Of a DNA stretch of 9,882 bases, positions 1 through 7,307 are shown piece after piece (position 1 is the stretch's first letter; every line of letters begins with the position of its first letter). A program made the position numbers and the translations under genes. A model generated the notes under the pieces. The model ran no database searches, had not been told where the DNA came from, and saw only the letters and a program-made list of their open reading frames with translations. The DNA lies in contig CALHST010000034.1 of assembly GCA_938038825.1 (NCBI GenBank), positions 1 through 9,882 of the forward strand. The letters are read 5' to 3'. The DNA comes from an uncultured Paracoccaceae bacterium (GTDB lineage: Bacteria; Pseudomonadota; Alphaproteobacteria; Rhodobacterales; Rhodobacteraceae).

Positions 1-693
1 TGTTGCCCGGCGCGAGTTTGAAATCTGGCAGATCTTTCCACTTGCTGTCTTCAAGGTCACCGAGGCTGTGTCCACATCTCCGGCTTTGCCAATGTCGGGA
101 TCCACCAAACAAGAGCCTTGCGCAAACAGCTCCACCGGATCTTCGCCCAGCAAGAACCGCGCCATATCAAAGTCGTGGATCATCATGTCACGGAACAACC
201 CGCCGGACGTTTTGACATACCCCAATGGCGGCGGGGACGGATCACGCGACAGGATTGTGACCAATTCCACATTGCCCACATCCCCAGCATCAATGCGATC
301 CCGCACGGCGCGGAAATTGGGATCAAAGCGACGATTGAAAGCCACCATGAATGGCACATCTGCCGTTTCAACCACCTGCAAACAATCGCGGATTCTTGGA
401 ACGCTCAGATCAATTGGCTTTTCACAAAAAATCGCTTTCCCAGCCGCCGCAGCCTGATGGATCAGATCGTAGTGAGTTGTTGTTGGCGTACCGATTACCA
501 CTGCATCAATGCCCGGATCCGCGATAATTTCATCGCTTGTCATGACTTGTGCGCCGGTGGTTTTGGCCAAGGCTTCGGCCGCTTCAGGAAGAAAATCCGA
601 CACCGCAGCAGCCCGCGCTGTGCTCATAGAATTCAGTGTCTTTGCATGGACCTGGCCAATGCGACCACACCCCAATAACCCAATATTTATCAT
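1..693 (-). CDS. iolG: Inositol 2-dehydrogenase IolG (3' end cut by window edge)
   Basis: Gfo/Idh/MocA-family NAD-dependent dehydrogenase, expected to oxidise myo-inositol to 2-keto-myo-inositol (scyllo-inosose), the first step of the pathway. I translated 231 residues by hand before the left edge; the family usually has about 330, so the C-terminal part lies outside. The N-terminal Rossmann fold starts MINIGLLGCGRIGQVHA (GxGxxG-type loop at residues 8-13). The family EKP motif is at 91-93 with catalytic Lys92. The GGLFRDMMIHDFDMARF block at about 164-180 carries Asp169 and His173, which match the catalytic Asp/His pair of inositol dehydrogenases. The ATG is 3 nt downstream of the aldolase stop codon, with an AAAGG ribosome site overlapping the end of that gene, so it is the last visible gene of the leftward operon. 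The iolG call rests on motifs plus context; another cyclitol dehydrogenase is possible but less likely. Confidence 0.88.
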   Translation of the reverse strand, partial: MINIGLLGCGRIGQVHAKTLNSMSTARAAAVSDFLPEAAEALAKTTGAQVMTSDEIIADPGIDAVVIGTPTTTHYDLIHQAAAAGKAIFCEKPIDLSVPRIRDCLQVVETADVPFMVAFNRRFDPNFRAVRDRIDAGDVGNVELVTILSRDPSPPPLGYVKTSGGLFRDMMIHDFDMARFLLGEDPVELFAQGSCLVDPDIGKAGDVDTASVTLKTASGKICQISNSRRAT

Positions 694-696
694 AGA

Positions 697-1524
697 TTAG
701 CCTTTCAACGCGCGCAGAACATTTCGCGCCGCCTGCATCACAGGATCATGTGTGTCTTTCAGGATCTGTACGCGGTCGAACCGATCTGGATCACTGTTCA
801 CCGCATCCCGCAGCGCTGACCCAAAGGCCATCCGCAACTCGGTTCCGATGTTGTATTTACAAATATGCGTTGTCCGCGCGAGCCGCCCGCGTTGATCTGC
901 TGGAACACCTGATCCACCATGTATCACCAATGGCACGCCCGTCACCGCTTGAATGGCAGCGATGCGCTCTTCATCCAATCCGCCTGACTGGTCCTGTTGC
1001 AAATGAACATTCCCAACAGAAATGGCCATCGCATCAACGCCCGTTTCTCTGGCGAATTGTGCGGCTTCCGCAGGATCCGTGCCAGCAGAGGCTTCGCCAT
1101 CGTCATACCCGACGAAGCCGATTTCACCTTCACAGGAAATGCCCGCATTATGGGCCATGTCCACGATTGCAGCCGTTTCGTCGATATTCTGCTGCAGCGG
1201 TTTGCGAGACCCGTCAAACATCAACGAACTGAACCCGCTGTCCAACGCGATTTTGCAATCTTCAAACGTATACCCATGGTCCAAATGTGCCACGACCGGG
1301 ACGGATGCTTCATCCGCCAGATGTCTGAACATTTTTCCCAAAACTGGCAACGGAGTATGTTCCCGGCAACCCGGTCCAGCCTGTAGGATCACGGGGCACT
1401 CTTCGGCTTCAGCAGCAGCCACAAAGGCACGCATGTCTTCCCAGCCGAGGGTAACCAAACCGGCAACAGCATACCCATTCTTTAGTGCGGGTTGCAAAAC
1501 GTCTGATAGGGTCGCGAAACTCAT
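697..1524 (-). CDS. iolJ: Class II (zinc) aldolase, probable DKGP aldolase (IolJ role)
   Basis: A 275-residue class II fructose-bisphosphate/tagatose-bisphosphate-type aldolase, a zinc-dependent cytoplasmic TIM barrel. In this operon the expected reaction is cleavage of 2-deoxy-5-keto-gluconate 6-phosphate to dihydroxyacetone phosphate and malonate semialdehyde. Visible motifs are AHLDHG (79-84; catalytic Asp82, zinc His83), CEGEIG (131-136), SVGNVH with His174 as probable zinc ligand, VIHGGSGV with His202 as the third ligand, and CKYNIGTEL (222-230), which carries the substrate-binding Asn225. Length matches the GatY/KbaY/IolJ branch. The start overlaps the iolB stop by 4 nt (ATGA) with no clear ribosome site, so translation is probably coupled. 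The family also contains aldolases for other sugar phosphates; the IolJ assignment comes from context. Confidence 0.85.
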   Translation of the reverse strand: MSFATLSDVLQPALKNGYAVAGLVTLGWEDMRAFVAAAEAEECPVILQAGPGCREHTPLPVLGKMFRHLADEASVPVVAHLDHGYTFEDCKIALDSGFSSLMFDGSRKPLQQNIDETAAIVDMAHNAGISCEGEIGFVGYDDGEASAGTDPAEAAQFARETGVDAMAISVGNVHLQQDQSGGLDEERIAAIQAVTGVPLVIHGGSGVPADQRGRLARTTHICKYNIGTELRMAFGSALRDAVNSDPDRFDRVQILKDTHDPVMQAARNVLRALKG

Positions 1525-2363
1525 TTGAACTTGGCGATCATGTCTTTAATGCCGGGAATAGTCTCGATCTGATAGGCATGAGATGGCTGGAAATATTGCA
1601 CCAAAGACCGCTGGCTTAGACCGCCAAGGATCGTGAAATAATACATCTCGTATCCCGGCAAAACGGCGCAGGGGTGGTATCCATTGTCCAGGCAAATCGT
1701 AGAGCCATCGACGATGTGATAGGCATCGCCAGCCTTACCGTCTTCGCGCTGCAGCATCTGAACACCCGACCCGTGGTTCGGGCGGAAACGGAAGTTATAG
1801 GTTTCATCATGACGCGTTTCGTCCGGCAGGCGATCCGTGTCGTGTTTATGGCTTGGAAAACCGGACCAACCGCCTTGGCCGACTGTGTAAAGTTCGCTCA
1901 CCAGAAGACGGCCCACTTTACCGTGCTGCTTCTGCCCCAAGATGTGTTTGATCTTGCGGTGCGTCTTTGTGTCATCAGATCCGTATTGCACCAGGTCCAA
2001 TTCGTCCGAACGAACCGCAAACGCCTCGAGCACGTCGTCGAACTTGGCACCAGCGACAAACACTTCTGCCTCATCTGACGTGCAGACCATTTCGGTCTTA
2101 GCGGCAGTTGGCACATAGACACCCTCTGGTTCGCCATCCCATACATCAACGCCTCGTCCACCCAGATCATCTGCTTTGAACCCTTCGACGTTCACATCCA
2201 CAGACCCAGTTGCAGGCACGATGCACGTTTCGTAACCCGGCACCATATACTCAAAAGCCTGGCCCTTTTTGAGCTTCACAATGTTGAAGTAGTTGAGCGG
2301 TACAGTCGCGTCGTCCACATCCACGATGGGGTTATTTTTGTTATCAAATGGCGCGATGTGCAT
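1521..2363 (-). CDS. iolB: 5-deoxy-glucuronate isomerase IolB
   Basis: A 280-residue cupin-fold isomerase that converts 5-deoxy-glucuronate to 2-deoxy-5-keto-gluconate, the step between ring opening by IolD and phosphorylation by IolC. The hallmark metal site is clear: WSGFPSHKHD gives His172 and His174, the RHDETYNFRF stretch gives Glu187, and NGYHPC gives His230. The C-terminal YFTILGG and YFQPSHAYQ stretches are also typical of IolB. Length is slightly longer than the family's common size of about 270. The ATG follows the iolC stop by 12 nt, and a strong AGGAG site (2371-2375) directly follows that stop codon at 7 nt from the ATG. The 3' end overlaps the aldolase start by 4 nt. Confidence 0.95.
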   Translation of the reverse strand: MHIAPFDNKNNPIVDVDDATVPLNYFNIVKLKKGQAFEYMVPGYETCIVPATGSVDVNVEGFKADDLGGRGVDVWDGEPEGVYVPTAAKTEMVCTSDEAEVFVAGAKFDDVLEAFAVRSDELDLVQYGSDDTKTHRKIKHILGQKQHGKVGRLLVSELYTVGQGGWSGFPSHKHDTDRLPDETRHDETYNFRFRPNHGSGVQMLQREDGKAGDAYHIVDGSTICLDNGYHPCAVLPGYEMYYFTILGGLSQRSLVQYFQPSHAYQIETIPGIKDMIAKFK

Positions 2364-2375
2364 GGGATTGCTCCT

Positions 2376-3356
2376 TTAAGGGATCGTTGGGCCGGGATGT
2401 TCGGCCAAAAATGTTTCGAGAGTGGCTGTATCCGGCAATGCGGGCGCACAGCCCGGACGGGATACAGTGATTGACGCGCAGGCAGAGCCACGCAGGATTG
2501 CATCTTTTAGATCTTGGCCAGCAGCAATCCCGGTCATAAGACCTGCCATGAAGCTATCTCCCGCTCCGACGGGTTTCAGTGCCTCCACAGGGTAAATTCC
2601 CGTTCGGATTTCTTGCCCGTCACGAAACGTTATCGCGCCTTCATGGCCCATCTTGTAGACCACAACGCCTACACCGTTTTCGCTTAACGATCGGGCTTTA
2701 TCCAAACCCTTGGTGTAATCGCCCGCCATAAATCCAAACTCTTCATCGTTGCCGACAATCATGTCACATTGCGCGGCGGCACGGCTTAGAACATCAGCGG
2801 CCACTTGGGCAGAAGGCCATGAATAGGGTCTGTAATCGACGTCAAAGATGATCGGCAATCCGGCTGCTTTTGCCAATTCGAACGACTTGAAAGTCGCAGA
2901 CCGGGATGGCTCTGCCGCAAACACAGTACCTGCTGTGATCAACGCCCCAAAAGCGCTGTAATCAACGGCCAAGACATCGTCTTCGGTCATTTCAAAATCA
3001 GCCGCACCGTTGCGATAAATCACATTGCGGTGGCCATCCAAAACACTTTCATAGAATGCCAGCGAATTACGGAACTCGCCGCCGACGGGGGTTACGTATG
3101 TTGGATCGACGCCATAGTGTTTGAGCCGATTAATGCAGTAGCTGCCAATGCTGTCATCAGACACCCGCGTGACCAATGCGGCCTTGCCACCCAGCTTACA
3201 GATGCCCGCGCCAATGTTGGCGGAAGACCCTCCCAAATCGACGGTTACGCGCTCTGCGTTTTCGATTTTCACATCTGCATCAGTGAAGAAATCAATACCC
3301 GCGCGCCCAACAATGATAAAATTGTTTTGAGCAATGCCCTTAAACAGATCCGTCAT
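2376..3356 (-). CDS. iolC: 5-dehydro-2-deoxygluconokinase IolC (PfkB family)
   Basis: A 326-residue PfkB/ribokinase-family sugar kinase, expected to phosphorylate 2-deoxy-5-keto-gluconate at the 6-OH using ATP. PfkB signature 1 is seen as LGGSSANIG (41-49). Signature 2 is KPVGAGDSFMAGL (261-273), where Asp267 is the catalytic base and GAGD forms the anion hole. FDVDYRPYSW (171-180) is a typical IolC stretch. The protein stands alone: there is no C-terminal DUF2090 domain of the kind often fused to IolC in Proteobacteria, which agrees with a separate class II aldolase in the operon. The start overlaps the stop of the upstream oxygenase by 4 nt (ATGA), with an AGGA site about 6 nt before the ATG, indicating coupled translation. 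Confidence 0.94.
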   Translation of the reverse strand: MTDLFKGIAQNNFIIVGRAGIDFFTDADVKIENAERVTVDLGGSSANIGAGICKLGGKAALVTRVSDDSIGSYCINRLKHYGVDPTYVTPVGGEFRNSLAFYESVLDGHRNVIYRNGAADFEMTEDDVLAVDYSAFGALITAGTVFAAEPSRSATFKSFELAKAAGLPIIFDVDYRPYSWPSAQVAADVLSRAAAQCDMIVGNDEEFGFMAGDYTKGLDKARSLSENGVGVVVYKMGHEGAITFRDGQEIRTGIYPVEALKPVGAGDSFMAGLMTGIAAGQDLKDAILRGSACASITVSRPGCAPALPDTATLETFLAEHPGPTIP

Positions 3357-4201
3357 TTTCGTCCTGCGGCGTTTGTTGCGGCGGCTTGATCAAGTACCTC
3401 GGGATAGGGGTAGTTCAATCCAAGCAGCTGTTTGATGTCTGCACTGGCCGCTTCGATAAACCCTTCGGGCATCGCGTCAGGCATGTCTTCCAAAGGTTTC
3501 ACCCATTTCGGCAGATAATTGATCAAAACGGCGTTGCGATCATGGTCTGATTTGTTGGGCATGGCACAATGCCATGCAGCCCCAAAAAAGATCACAGTGT
3601 CCCCTGGCTCACCCATCATGCGCGCACAGTTTTGGAAGAAGTCTTTTTGCTCTGCATCGTTTGGATAGCGTAAATTTTTCTGCGTACCCGGCGCATAGGC
3701 GGTCGCGCCGCTGAGTTCTGTGAATGGATCCAACACGATGGTGACCTGAGCGTTCATTGGGAAACTTGCGTTCAGCCCCATTGGGTGCGTATCCGCGTCA
3801 TGAAAATCCCAGTAAGGATAATCGACATGCGGTTCTTGACCGGGTCCACCGGGCAAGATGCGGTTCGCGGCAATCGACCCCATGATGAATTCAGTGCCTA
3901 ACCAACGACGCAGGATGTTCATCAAAACAGGATGCGCTGCCATTTCCGAAAAAACGTCGCCTTTCGCCAACAGATTCCAGACCCGACGTTGAAGATTAAC
4001 CGTTCCCTCTTCCATGGCTACGCCTTGAAAGTGGGTAACCTTGACGGCGTCTTGATCACTTTCCTCCATGATCACGCGCCGCGCGCTGGAAATCTGCTCG
4101 GCACTGAACAGGCCCTTGATTTTGACCGCACCACCACCGTTCATCAGCTCTTCGCAAACGATTTTAGGATCAGCTTGGTCAGACGTCAGAGTAAGCATCA
4201 T
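3353..4201 (-). CDS. Phytanoyl-CoA-dioxygenase-like 2-oxoglutarate/Fe(II) oxygenase
   Basis: A 282-residue PhyH-family protein. Such enzymes use Fe(II), O2 and 2-oxoglutarate to hydroxylate small molecules, sometimes with loss of a methyl or phosphonate group. The metal triad is visible: HVD in QEPHVDYPYW (His125, Asp127) and the distal His211 in GAAWHCAMPN, followed by Arg222 in HDRNAVLINYLP, which probably binds 2-oxoglutarate. The fold appears complete and uninterrupted, with no signal peptide. It sits between iolD and iolC, overlapping iolD by up to 4 nt and iolC by 4 nt, so it is almost certainly co-translated with inositol genes. Its substrate cannot be read from the sequence; a modified inositol such as an O-methyl ether is a guess from context. 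Two adjacent ATGs exist (4201 and 4198); the second has the better ribosome-site spacing. Confidence 0.88.
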   Translation of the reverse strand: MMLTLTSDQADPKIVCEELMNGGGAVKIKGLFSAEQISSARRVIMEESDQDAVKVTHFQGVAMEEGTVNLQRRVWNLLAKGDVFSEMAAHPVLMNILRRWLGTEFIMGSIAANRILPGGPGQEPHVDYPYWDFHDADTHPMGLNASFPMNAQVTIVLDPFTELSGATAYAPGTQKNLRYPNDAEQKDFFQNCARMMGEPGDTVIFFGAAWHCAMPNKSDHDRNAVLINYLPKWVKPLEDMPDAMPEGFIEAASADIKQLLGLNYPYPEVLDQAAATNAAGRK

Positions 4202-6063
4202 ACGCCCTTTCTTTGACGTTCTGTGCGGGTGCCCTCGACCTCTTTATGAGCCTCGCGCACGCTTTCCTTGTCGGTAATATGCGGCGTACCGACTTCCCAC
4301 CATGTATGACCTTCGGTTGTCCATCCCTCGTAAGGGTCTACGTTCATCACGATCACATAAGTTTTGTCCGACGCCTTGGCGCGCTTGAATGCCTCGCCCA
4401 GATCTGCGGCATGGTCTACGGTTTCGGCCGAAGCCCCCATGGATCGCGCGTGAGCTTCAAAATCGACACTAACTTGATGTGTAGCCGTCGGCGTATCTGC
4501 GATCAGGTTGTTAAAGCTGTCTTGGCCCATGTTGTTTTGCAACTTGTTGATGACCGCAAAGCCGCCATTATCAAGCACAAGAATGATCATCTTTTTCTGG
4601 GTCAGAACTGATGAATACACATCTGAGTTCATCAGCAGATAGGACCCGTCTCCGGTGAAGACAATTGTATCTTTGTCAGGCTCGCGTTGCGCTTGGGCAA
4701 TTCGCGCACCCCAACCGCCAGCAATTTCGTATCCCATGCAAGAAAACCCAAATTCGACATCAACAGTACCGATATCCAACGTTTTCCAGTTTGCGGTCAC
4801 TTCTGCGGGCAAACCACCTGCGGCAGCCACGACCCGGTCGCGTGGATCGCATAGGTCGTTCACTATCCCAATTGCCTGAGCATAAGAGTTCGGGCGATTG
4901 CCCACACGAGTGTTCTCCGCGACATAGGAGTCCCACTTGGCACGCTCGTCTTTGGCGCTCTGCGTCCATGTGGGATCTACCGTCACGTTAGCAGCCGCTT
5001 GCAATGCTGGCAGGGTCTGCTTTGCATCGCCGACAACCGTCGTCGACATGTGCTTGGACGCGTCATGGCGTCCAACATTCATTCCAATGAACTTCGCGTT
5101 CTTGGCGAAGGCTGTCCAAGACCCGGTCGTGAAATCCTGCAACCGGGTTCCAACTGCCAAAATAACATCCGCTTGCTCAGCAATGGCATTCGCACTGTCG
5201 GACCCGGTAACCCCAATGGGTCCAATGTTCAAAGGGTGATCGTTGGTCAAGTTCGCACGTCCTGCAATTGTCTCAACAACAGGGATTTGCGTCGCTTCGG
5301 CAAAGGATGTCAGTTCAGCAACCGCATCACCATATTGCACACCGCCACCAGCGATAATCATTGGGCGCTTTGCAGATTTCAGAAGCGCCACTGCATCTGC
5401 GATTTCTGCTGGATCAGCAGCTTGCGAACGGATGCGATGCACACGCTCCTCGAAAAATTCGACTGGGTAATCATATGTCCAACCCTGCACATCTTGCGGC
5501 AGCCCAACGAACGCAGGGCCACATTCAGCTGGGTCTAGCATCGTGGCAATCGCGTTAGGCAACGACTGAATAATCTGGGCCGGGTGTGTGATGCGATCCC
5601 AATAACGGCTGACCGCCTTAAACGCGTCATTCACCCCAAAGGTCGGGTTGCCGAAATGCTCCAACTGCTGCAGCACAGGGTCAGGCAAACGCGTCAGGAA
5701 CGCATCTCCGCACAGCATCAACACCGGCAATCGGTTGGCATGTGCCAAAGCCGCTGACGTCAGAAGATTCGCAGTGCCGGGACCCGCTGACGCCGTACAG
5801 AACATGAAGCGACGACGCAGCCAAGCCTTGGCATAACCAGCTGCAGCGAATCCCATGCCCTGTTCATTTTGGCCACGATATAGAGGCAATTCGGATTTAT
5901 AGTCCTGCAACGCTTCACCTAGACAGGTGACATTCCCATGACCGAATATACCGAAACCACCGCCGCATACGCGGTGCTTTTCACCATCAATTTCAATATA
6001 TTGCGCAGCCAGATAGCGCACGATAGCCTGCGCTGTTGTCAGCGTTACGGTTTGCCCCGTCAT
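4198..6063 (-). CDS. iolD: 3D-(3,5/4)-trihydroxycyclohexane-1,2-dione hydrolase IolD
   Basis: A thiamine-diphosphate enzyme of 621 residues (start MTGQTVTLTTAQAIVRYLAA) that opens the ring of the dehydrated inosose to give 5-deoxy-glucuronate. It has the three-domain acetolactate-synthase-like layout. The N-terminal pyrimidine-binding domain shows GIFGHGNV (about 38-45) and YRGQNEQGMGFAAAG, where Glu67 should activate ThDP. The C-terminal domain has the cofactor motif GDGSYLLMNSD (471-481), ending at DNGG (Asn499). The tail TEGHTWWEVGTPH is characteristic of IolD. The frame stays open to an ATG at 6153, but that ATG lies inside the operator palindrome. The ATG at 6063 has GGGAGG upstream and fits normal IolD N-termini. 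This is the first gene of the leftward operon. Confidence 0.94.
   Translation of the reverse strand: MTGQTVTLTTAQAIVRYLAAQYIEIDGEKHRVCGGGFGIFGHGNVTCLGEALQDYKSELPLYRGQNEQGMGFAAAGYAKAWLRRRFMFCTASAGPGTANLLTSAALAHANRLPVLMLCGDAFLTRLPDPVLQQLEHFGNPTFGVNDAFKAVSRYWDRITHPAQIIQSLPNAIATMLDPAECGPAFVGLPQDVQGWTYDYPVEFFEERVHRIRSQAADPAEIADAVALLKSAKRPMIIAGGGVQYGDAVAELTSFAEATQIPVVETIAGRANLTNDHPLNIGPIGVTGSDSANAIAEQADVILAVGTRLQDFTTGSWTAFAKNAKFIGMNVGRHDASKHMSTTVVGDAKQTLPALQAAANVTVDPTWTQSAKDERAKWDSYVAENTRVGNRPNSYAQAIGIVNDLCDPRDRVVAAAGGLPAEVTANWKTLDIGTVDVEFGFSCMGYEIAGGWGARIAQAQREPDKDTIVFTGDGSYLLMNSDVYSSVLTQKKMIILVLDNGGFAVINKLQNNMGQDSFNNLIADTPTATHQVSVDFEAHARSMGASAETVDHAADLGEAFKRAKASDKTYVIVMNVDPYEGWTTEGHTWWEVGTPHITDKESVREAHKEVEGTRTERQRKGV
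4205..4210 (-). promoter_or_regulatory. Ribosome binding site for the PhyH-like gene
   Basis: AAAGGG lies inside the end of iolD. It is 3 nt from the first ATG (4201) and 6 nt from the second (4198). Normal spacing favours the second ATG, which would give a 281-residue protein and a TGATG stop/start overlap with iolD. With the first ATG the overlap is ATGA. Confidence 0.5.
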
Positions 6064-6074
6064 GGTTTCGATGT

Positions 6075-6080
6075 CCTCCC
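6075..6080 (-). promoter_or_regulatory. Ribosome binding site that sets the iolD start
   Basis: GGGAGG on the minus strand, 11 nt upstream of the ATG at 6063. The alternative ATGs at 6090 and 6153 lack a comparable purine-rich site, so this supports the 621-residue form of IolD. Confidence 0.6.
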
Positions 6081-6115
6081 ATCGGCTCATTTGAGCGTTC
6101 TTGGTCTTTCTTGTG

Positions 6116-6143
6116 TTGACCAACCCGCTAAAACAAAGATACG
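6116..6143 (+). promoter_or_regulatory. Candidate sigma70-type promoter for the rightward cassette
   Basis: TTGACC (6116-6121) is a good -35 match. After 16 bp, GATACG (6138-6143) matches the -10 consensus at only three of six positions. Transcription would start at about 6150, inside the 16-bp palindrome, leaving a leader of about 40 nt before the ATG at 6188. This is tentative, because alphaproteobacterial promoters are often poor consensus matches. Confidence 0.35.
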
Positions 6144-6163
6144 TGTTTTGCAACCGGTTGCAA
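6136..6163 (-). promoter_or_regulatory. Candidate sigma70-type promoter for the iolD operon
   Basis: Read on the minus strand: TTGCAA (6163 to 6158, four of six -35 bases), a 16-bp spacer, then TATCTT (6141 to 6136, four of six -10 bases). The -35 box is one half of the operator palindrome, so a bound repressor would block polymerase. The leader to the iolD ATG at 6063 would be about 65 nt. Tentative. Confidence 0.35.
6148..6163. promoter_or_regulatory. 16-bp perfect palindrome, probable LacI/GalR-type operator
   Basis: TTGCAACCGGTTGCAA is identical to its reverse complement over all 16 bases and does not extend further. An even-length palindrome with a central CG, here inside AACCGGTT, is typical of LacI/GalR-family operators. 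It lies in the divergent control region, overlapping the candidate -35 of the iolD operon and the candidate start of the rightward transcript. One repressor could therefore control both arms. The regulator gene is not in this window. RpiR-type IolR sites, known from other alphaproteobacterial iol clusters, look different. Confidence 0.75.
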
Positions 6164-6171
6164 GATCAATC

Positions 6172-6180
6172 GGAGAGGAG
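6172..6180 (+). promoter_or_regulatory. Ribosome binding site of the first rightward dehydrogenase
   Basis: GGAGAGGAG, 7 nt upstream of the ATG at 6188. It fixes this start against the frame's open extension back to an ATG at 6101, which would overlap the promoter and operator region. Confidence 0.75.
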
Positions 6181-6187
6181 AACCAAA

Positions 6188-7291
6188 ATGACCAAAATCG
6201 GAATTGGTATTGTCGGTGGTGGCTATATGGGCAAGGCCCATGCCGTTGCATATTCATCTGTCGGAGCTGTGTTCAACACGCGTCTTCGGCCGGTTTTGGA
6301 AATGGTATGCGCGTCTTCGCCTGAGTCAGCAGAAGGGTACAAAACCCAGTTCGGGTTTAACCGTTGCACGGATGACTGGAAAACATTGGTAAATGACCCC
6401 AGAGTCGAAGCCGTGGTGATCGCCACGCCGCAAGCTTTCCATCGCGAAATCGCGGTTGCGGCTTTAGCTTTGGGAAAACCGGTTTTTTGTGAAAAACCGC
6501 TGGGTGCGTCGATGGATGACAGCCGCGCAATGGTTGCTGCAGCCAAAGAGTCCGGTGCCATCAACATGGTTGGTTTTAACTATATCCGAACACCCGCATC
6601 GCAATATGTCTATCAATTGCTTCAAGAAGGCCGGATCGGAAAGGTAACCTGTTTTCGCGCCGAAATGACTGAAGACTTTCTGGCAGATCCCGACTTGCCA
6701 CACACTTGGCGTTGCGAAGGGGATGCGAACGGAAATATGGGTGATCTTTCCCCGCATATCATCAACTGTGCTCATCGCCTGATGGGCCCAATCAAAGAAC
6801 TTTCTGCGGTCGTGCAAACAGTTCATGCAGAACGCGACGGCGGAGTAGTGACCAACGACGACCAAGCGCAAATCATGTGCACGTTTGAAAACGGTGTCAT
6901 GGGACAACTGTTTATCAGCCGCGTCGCGACGGGTCGCAAAATGGGCTATGCCTATCAGATTGACGGCACTGACGGGGCAATCCGATTTGATTGCGAAGAT
7001 CAAAACGCCGTTCATTTGTATCTGCGCGAAGGCCCCGATGCAGAACAAGGGTTCCGCAAAATTCTGACTGGCCCTGCGCATCCTGATTATCTGCCATTTT
7101 GCCAAGGCCCCGGTCATGGCACGGGCTACCAAGACCAAATCATCATCGAGGCTAAAGATTTCCTGACGGCCATCGACACCAAACAAAATATTTGGCCCGA
7201 CTTCGCCGAAGGGATGGAGGTGAACCGCGTTGTTGCGGCCACGCTTGCCTCGTCCCGGACACGCAGCTGGGTCACGGTACAAGACTTCTGA
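6188..7291 (+). CDS. Gfo/Idh/MocA-family NAD(P)-dependent dehydrogenase (cyclitol or sugar)
   Basis: A 367-residue cytoplasmic oxidoreductase. The N-terminal Rossmann domain begins MTKIGIGIVGGGYMGKAHA, with a GGGYMG nucleotide loop at about 10-15. The family EKP motif is at 102-104 (Lys103), and GNMGDLSPHIINCAHRL gives the catalytic pair Asp186 and His190. The protein is clearly different from the IolG at the left edge and from the second dehydrogenase of this cassette, so it is not a recent duplicate. It is the first gene of the rightward operon and is followed after 16 nt by the TIM-barrel gene. Next to iol genes, plausible roles are oxidation of another inositol isomer (scyllo- or D-chiro-) or 3-oxidation of a glycoside. 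The sequence alone does not decide the substrate or the choice between NAD and NADP. Confidence 0.85.
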   Translation: MTKIGIGIVGGGYMGKAHAVAYSSVGAVFNTRLRPVLEMVCASSPESAEGYKTQFGFNRCTDDWKTLVNDPRVEAVVIATPQAFHREIAVAALALGKPVFCEKPLGASMDDSRAMVAAAKESGAINMVGFNYIRTPASQYVYQLLQEGRIGKVTCFRAEMTEDFLADPDLPHTWRCEGDANGNMGDLSPHIINCAHRLMGPIKELSAVVQTVHAERDGGVVTNDDQAQIMCTFENGVMGQLFISRVATGRKMGYAYQIDGTDGAIRFDCEDQNAVHLYLREGPDAEQGFRKILTGPAHPDYLPFCQGPGHGTGYQDQIIIEAKDFLTAIDTKQNIWPDFAEGMEVNRVVAATLASSRTRSWVTVQDF

Positions 7292-7307
7292 GGAAAGGAC
7301 CCTCGTT

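Noticed and set aside
118..678. 186-codon plus-strand open frame
   Set aside because: It is antisense to iolG, whose hand translation has all the family motifs; the plus-strand product has no coherent domain.
1022..1528. 168-codon plus-strand open frame
   Set aside because: It is antisense to the class II aldolase with conserved zinc ligands; it is a mirror-frame shadow.
5138..5157. Possible second operator (CTGCAACCGGGTTCC) inside iolD
   Set aside because: It resembles half of the palindrome, but the centre has an extra G and the second arm does not pair; treated as chance coding sequence.
4999..5538. 179-codon plus-strand open frame
   Set aside because: It is antisense to the middle of iolD and has no domain features.
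6064..6153. N-terminal extension of IolD to the ATG at 6153
   Set aside because: The extra 30 residues do not resemble IolD, have no ribosome site, and would start within the operator; the 6063 start has GGGAGG upstream.
7230..7307. N-terminal extension of the TIM-barrel protein to an ATG at 7230
   Set aside because: It would overlap the end of the upstream dehydrogenase; the ATG at 7308 has a good GGAAAGGA site and gives the expected family N-terminus and length.
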